A DNA stretch of 64,000 nucleotides, taken from assembly GCA_021234155.1 (NCBI GenBank), contig JAJEKV010000015.1, positions 11,182,101 to 11,246,100 on the forward strand. Direction: 5' to 3'. The position numbers and the translations under genes were made by a program. Below, one piece after another: positions 59,470 to 64,000 of the stretch; position 1 is the stretch's first letter; each line of letters opens with the position of its first letter. Source of the DNA: Isoetes taiwanensis. Its lineage: Eukaryota; Streptophyta; Lycopodiopsida; Isoetales; Isoetaceae. Below the pieces are notes generated by a model. That model was not told the DNA's origin. It searched no databases and worked only from the letters and a program-made list of their open reading frames with translations.

Positions 59470-62050
59470 AGGATCCAGGATTGTATTCAAGAAGCCCTGG
59501 TGTGTAGGAACACCGCCCAATGTGTTTGTGAACACATTGGGGCCATGAAGAGGGAATCATGGTACAGCATTGCATTTCGATGAAGAAACAGTTTGGAACT
59601 TATGGTCAAACAACAAGATAGACCTTGGCACTAACAAGCTGTTTCCAGATATAAAAGGTTGTTTTGCCTTGATTTCAGTAATTATGCTAGGTTCTGGAGT
59701 GATTTTACCTTGTTGTGAATAATCAGATAAATTATTGTTGCTATGAATGAGTAATTAATCTTCTGAGACAGTGAATTATTTCGATAGAGAACGTGGGATT
59801 TACTCATGGAGATAGGTTATGCCATGGGGCACAATACCCATGCCTTGTACCATTGACCTGTAAGAAAAGAATTGAAGAAAAGAAATAGCAATGATTCAAT
59901 GGTTCGGATGGTCTAATATTGGTATAAAATATGCTACAGTGTTTTTTCCCTTGGCTACAGTGATTCAGAACTCCCGCTGGGATGGATTCGAATTAGTAGC
60001 TCCAAAGATTGCTCCACCGAATCGGATTTGCAGCTAGAAGAACCGGATCGAGCAAACCGACCTATAAAGAAAAGAAGAAAATGCCAGAACAGGTCGTCCA
60101 GGAACGCATAGCAGTGCGGTCAAGACCTATTGAAGAAAAAGAATCAGGAAATATTGTTTGGGTAGCAATAAAAGTAAGGAATTATTATGTGAATGTTGGA
60201 AGTTAATGTGGCGACCTTAGTAGATGTTTGAAGATTGAAGATTCATTGGGTGTTGAGGTTGATATTTGACATATTGAAATTAATGTGGTGATCTCGCTAG
60301 ACGACTGGAGACTAAAGATCAATGAGAAGCTGTGGTTATTGAAGAAAATTGCTTATGTTCAGTTCTTGAAGATAAAATATTTTGTTTGGGCATCTTACTC
60401 CATTTCATTACAGTTTTTTTTGTGTGATGCAATGTATTTATCCATGATCATGGGATTGTAAGTTGGGAACTTCTTTTAATACAATCCTTGTTGAGCAATA
60501 CATATTTCTATATTTTCTTCTTTTATGAAGCTGTGAACATTTGTTGAAGCTTAAGTTATCTTGAGCAATTGTTGTTGGCTATATCTTGTAAATGGTCTTG
60601 TTCTATTTGCATCTATGCTGGGGTAGTCCTGCAACAGTAGATTTCACGTTGACAGTAGCAAGGCTGGTAACATAAACTTGTGAGAGTAGTTAATTGAGTG
60701 TTGTGCTTAGGTTCAGTCTCTAAGTACAACACCCCCGTGTGAACATGCACCCAAACCAAAGGGGGTTTAAGGGGGGATTTAATTTTGCAGTGTGTAATGT
60801 AATGGTTCGTGTTATAGCATTAACTTAACATTGCTCGGGACTTAACAAACAAACAAATAACAAACATACAATACATTGTCAATATTTTAGAATATAGGAG
60901 CAATGAAATAGGAGAGTGGCGATACAAAAAGACAAGTAAACACATGTAAATATAGTAAAAAACATTTGTAATGATGTTGTCTCATGTTTAAAACATTTTA
61001 CTCATATGTTTATTTAAGAACTAAAAATAGCAAATGAGATAGAACATATTGACGGTCCAAGAGCAAGAACAATCGGACCACTAAAGAAACGTAGTGTGCA
61101 ATGTCAAATGTTCAATCTGGAATACGGGATATGACATGGTGACGTTCATGTTCATGTCCAAAGTGCCAAAACATCCACAACATCCAACATTCAAAATATA
61201 TAAACGTCAAAGCAGTGTTGCATTATAATTATCAGTCTATGAATTTAGACATGGCTAAATTCTTTGCAGCCTTTCCTCTGTGCATGCCAAGGCTTCTGGC
61301 ACCTGGACTATAGAAGTAACCCATATTGAATAAGGAGCCCCTGTGAACAAGTTTCTCTGATTTCCCTTCATCGAACTGATATGTAGAATCGCAATGAAAT
61401 GGGGCTTAACCCATCACGTCAACACCAATGCTAATCGAGTCTTTGACACCAAATCCTAAAAAAACTTTTCACAAGAAAGTAGTAACAGACATCTTATGCC
61501 ACACAACTCATAAGCAAAGAGATGCAATGCATGTTATATGACCAAGCAATGAGATGATGTGTTGCTTGCATCCAAAGGTACAAATTTTTCCTGCATAAAC
61601 ATACCTAGGTTTTCCACAGATCTTCACAGATCTATCTTAAGCTGGTCCCTGTTCAGTTTTGTACTGAAAGTTCCGTGCTTGGTCTCCAAAAGCAGTAGCA
61701 GATGCAGTTTTTGTCCGATTTCGGAATGGTCTAAGCAGGTTGATGAATGCTGACATCACCTGGAAATATATGTGGCTTCTAAGACATCATTTCAAAGGGA
61801 CATGAACCTGGTTTATTGCCGTTGCAGCTGCTAGTCGACCAAAAGTCATGTTATGGTGGGAAAGCCTACTCATGGAAAGGGAAAATTGCATGGATATGTG
61901 AAGTTCAGAAAGGGGATTTAAGCTCGTAGCCATCCCGCTCCTTTTTCTGTGTAAGAGCAAGCCTTACCCTAGAAACTAAGACCTTGATTATGGCATACAG
62001 AAAATCTATTGGAGATGTGCGCCGTTTTCTAGAAAGGCCGCCCCTGTGTC
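59470..62050. other. Unassigned sequence
   Basis: May include the 3' end of the gypsy element. TGTTGTGCTTAGGTTCAG...TCTAAGTACAACA near 60699-60731 is a short inverted repeat. No genes. Confidence 0.4.
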
Positions 62051-62052
62051 GG

Positions 62053-62347
62053 GGATGCACTTCATACTTTATAGCTTCTCTAAATAGGTTTTCCAATCTG
62101 GATATGGAAGTGCTTGCATCTCTCTTTAAAAATGTATAAAAAACCTCGCCACCGAAGGTTTTCGAAGAAACTTGGCGGCGCCGCCGCTTTCACGGGCGGG
62201 GCATCTGTCCGGGATGCACTTCATACTTTATAGCTTCTCTAAATAGGTTTTCCAATCTGGATATGGAAGTGCTTGCATCTCTCTTTAAAAATGTATAAAG
62301 AAACCTACGCCACCTGAAGGTTTCTGGAAGAAACCTGGCGGCGGCGC
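62053..62347 (+). repeat. 159-bp tandem duplication
   Basis: GGATGCACTTCATACTTTAT begins copies at 62053 and 62212, identical for nearly 90 bp. They then diverge in the GC-rich CCTCGCCACC/CCTACGCCACC hairpin part. The downstream copy has grown into the large hairpin at 62300-62414. Confidence 0.9.
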
Positions 62348-62414
62348 CATTTCGCCATGCGCCGTCGGCGGCGCCGCGGGTTTCTTCCAGAAACCTTCTC
62401 GTGGCGTAGGTTTC
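62300..62414. repeat. Long near-perfect hairpin, 115 nt
   Basis: The outer arms (62300-62335 and 62379-62414) are 36 nt, complementary with two mismatches (GAAACCTACGCCAC, AAGGTTTCTGGAAGAAACC). The inner arms are GGCGGCGGCGCC and GGCGGCGCCGC, with a short loop. Such a transcript would fold very stably, like a miRNA-type or MITE-type foldback. Confidence 0.85.
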
Positions 62415-62423
62415 TATACGTGG

Positions 62424-62946
62424 CCTTCACGACCCACAGATTACCTCGCATCCTCTTTTTTCTGGTTTTTTTAGTATCAAGAACTCGAATACCAACTGAA
62501 TCCGCTGTTTATTGTCTTGATTTTTAGGTCTATCTTGATTTTTTTGGCGAAGATCGGCTATGGCAGTTGATGCAGAGCTTGGAAGATTCTGGCTATGGTT
62601 CAGGGCATAAAATAGTCAGCTATGGCAGGAAACAGCTTACAGAATGGCCCAGGAAATAAAATCTTTCGGCTATGGCATGAAACAGCTTACAAAACTTCAA
62701 AACAGAGAGAGGCGATGGCATGAAACAGCTTACAGAACTTTGAAACAGAGAGATCCGGCGAAAGAATTGCTTTGCGGAACTATGGCAAAGAAGTGAAAAT
62801 GCGGCCAAGCTATGGTAGAGCCCTTTCCCCACGAACTGTTTGAAAACTCTGTTGGCGGCGCCGCTAAACCGCCGCCAGAAAAAACACCCAAGAATTACCT
62901 GAAATAAAAACAGTTGTAATCTCAAGTAATCTGTGGGTCGTGAAGG
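62424..62946. repeat. 21-bp perfect inverted repeat bounding 523 bp
   Basis: The 21 bp at 62424-62444 (CCTTCACGACCC...) are repeated in reverse complement at 62926-62946. Inside, 62590-62760 has three imperfect ~45-bp units (GCTATGGCATGAAACAGCTT). Near 62855 there is GGCGGCGCC. A small non-autonomous element is possible, but no target duplication is clear. Confidence 0.6.
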
Positions 62947-63059
62947 TTACGATTCCTCTATTGACGAAGATACAGGTCTTGTTAAAAAAATCGGGAAATT
63001 CTGCAATGAGACTGTTCAATTTCCTCTACTTTTTTGCTTTCATCAGCTTCCGAATCTGA

Positions 63060-63228
63060 GCTGATGCATCCCGCAGCTTTCTTTCAGGCTCCATTCACCA
63101 AGGTTTTTTCCCTTAACAATAAGCCTTTGCACTTCTTCGAATATGGCTGATGCATCCTGCAGCTCCCTTTCGGGCTCCTTTCAAAATCACCAAGGTTTTC
63201 CCTACAACAATAAGCCCCTGCACGCTAG
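63060..63228 (+). repeat. ~90-bp tandem duplication
   Basis: GCTGATGCATCC, CAGCT, TTTC-GGCTCC, CACCAAGGTTTT and AACAATAAGCC recur in order at 63060-63135 and 63148-63226. The plus-strand frame at 63150-63467 begins in the second copy and is basic and Pro-rich. I could not identify it and do not call it a gene. Confidence 0.75.
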
Positions 63229-63579
63229 CCCTAGATATTAAATCATTACCTGACTATTTGTATAGGTCACAACTCCTGCTTCGACCTAGCAACTTCACAA
63301 CCAGAAGACCGCAACCCAGAAGGCCTCCTGCAAATTCAATCCTTAGACTAGACCCTAATCCACACAACCCTAAAAAGAATCCTAAAAATAATGGGAGGAT
63401 ATTCACACCCACCACAAAAGAAGCCTCCACCACAGGATTTGCCCCCTTTTCTAAAATCAATGGCTAACAAAAGGGTGCACTTTAGAAATACTATTTAGTA
63501 CACTTGGATGAATATGGCTACAAAATCATATGAAAACCTTAGAGAAAACAGTATAAAAACAAAAAAAAAAAAATTCCTG

Positions 63580-63745
63580 TTGATCAAGGACATTTTAGGA
63601 GAAAGCTTTAAAAGGTTTGCTAGCTTGCCTGACCATAGGCTTCTAGCTTGGTAACCATTGGCAACCATACATCCTGATGCACCAGCAAAAACCCTTATCA
63701 GTGCTCGGCGAATTTTCTTAAGCCATGGCCATGAGCTTTTTATAG
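63580..63745 (+). repeat. Dispersed repeat, partner at 55126-55300
   Basis: Similar to the first copy over about 165 bp (TTTAAAAGGTTTGCTAGCTT, CATAGGCTTCTAGCTT). It lies 70 bp before the repeat at 63818-64000. Confidence 0.8.
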
Positions 63746-63817
63746 ATCCCATTGAGGATACACACAATTTTTTTTTACCAAATATTAAGATGCTAGAATG
63801 TTCAAACGCCAGCGAAA

Positions 63818-64000
63818 ATTTTAGTGGCCCCGGCGGGCCATTTGGCCACAAATTACAGGTTCAGGCAAAATGCGATGGCCGGCTTGAGTAGGATGCCTTA
63901 CCTACGGACTACCTGCAGATTCGCCATTTCGCGGCACTTTATTGCCTATTATGACATTAGAATGGCCAATTAGATGTTTGCTAATTGAAGTGGTATTGAC
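63818..64000 (+). repeat. Dispersed repeat, copy 2, cut by the window edge
   Basis: Partner of 17223-17404. It starts at the same ATTTTAGTGGCCCC boundary and continues to the last base of the window. Confidence 0.85.

Noticed and set aside
63150-63467. 105-codon Pro/Arg-rich ORF
   Set aside because: No recognisable family, starts inside a tandem duplication, and has no supporting context.

Overview
The window reads as nuclear DNA of a land plant with a large, repeat-rich genome, possibly a fern or another early-diverging vascular plant. The assignment to land plants rests on a broken plant-type glycosyltransferase gene with a GT-AG intron, plant L1 and Ty3/gypsy retroelements, a Mutator transposase remnant and a fragment of 25S rRNA. 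The choice of fern is a guess. Nothing resembles a bacterial operon, and I see no intact host gene. Nearly everything recognisable is transposable-element debris, tandem repeats or broken genes.

Layout, positions 1-12,740. A glycosyltransferase pseudogene on the minus strand (1932-3516) has one LINE fragment inside an exon and another just downstream. A 19-bp minisatellite occurs in three arrays (4047-4485, 8173-9420, 10847-12108). Between them lie a third LINE fragment, an antisense gypsy gag with an LTR, and a 670-bp antisense 25S rRNA fragment. Positions 10028-12736 are bounded by ~125-bp inverted repeats that are themselves hairpins. That interval carries the third minisatellite array and an ATG-less frame with 14-residue repeats.

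Positions 12,740-31,000 are mostly AT-rich unassigned sequence. They hold a CACTA-like element, a non-autonomous LTR element with a tRNA-Met-type primer site, a MULE SWIM-domain remnant, a retroelement insertion with a 12-bp target duplication, and a 58-codon ORF.

Positions 31,000-48,000 hold a frameshifted L1-type LINE (endonuclease, reverse transcriptase, zinc motif), two more copies of the microsatellite-tailed LINE family, and a three-level nest: a SINE inside a solo LTR inside a MITE.

Positions 48,000-64,000 hold a ~1.3-kb segment in three tandem copies, one with a 38-unit CTAT expansion. They also hold a second small ORF homologous to the first, a LINE RT fragment, and a decayed gypsy pol with an RNase H-like tail upstream of its RT. 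The right end has GC-rich hairpins and dispersed repeats, one of which is cut by the window edge.

Two things stand out. The first is a LINE family with microsatellite instead of poly(A) tails and a conserved 3' hairpin, seen in at least five copies plus remnants. The second is the pair of homologous minus-strand small ORFs (27963-28139 and 52301-52507), each followed by tandem repeats. All homology calls come from reading translated motifs; no database search was run.
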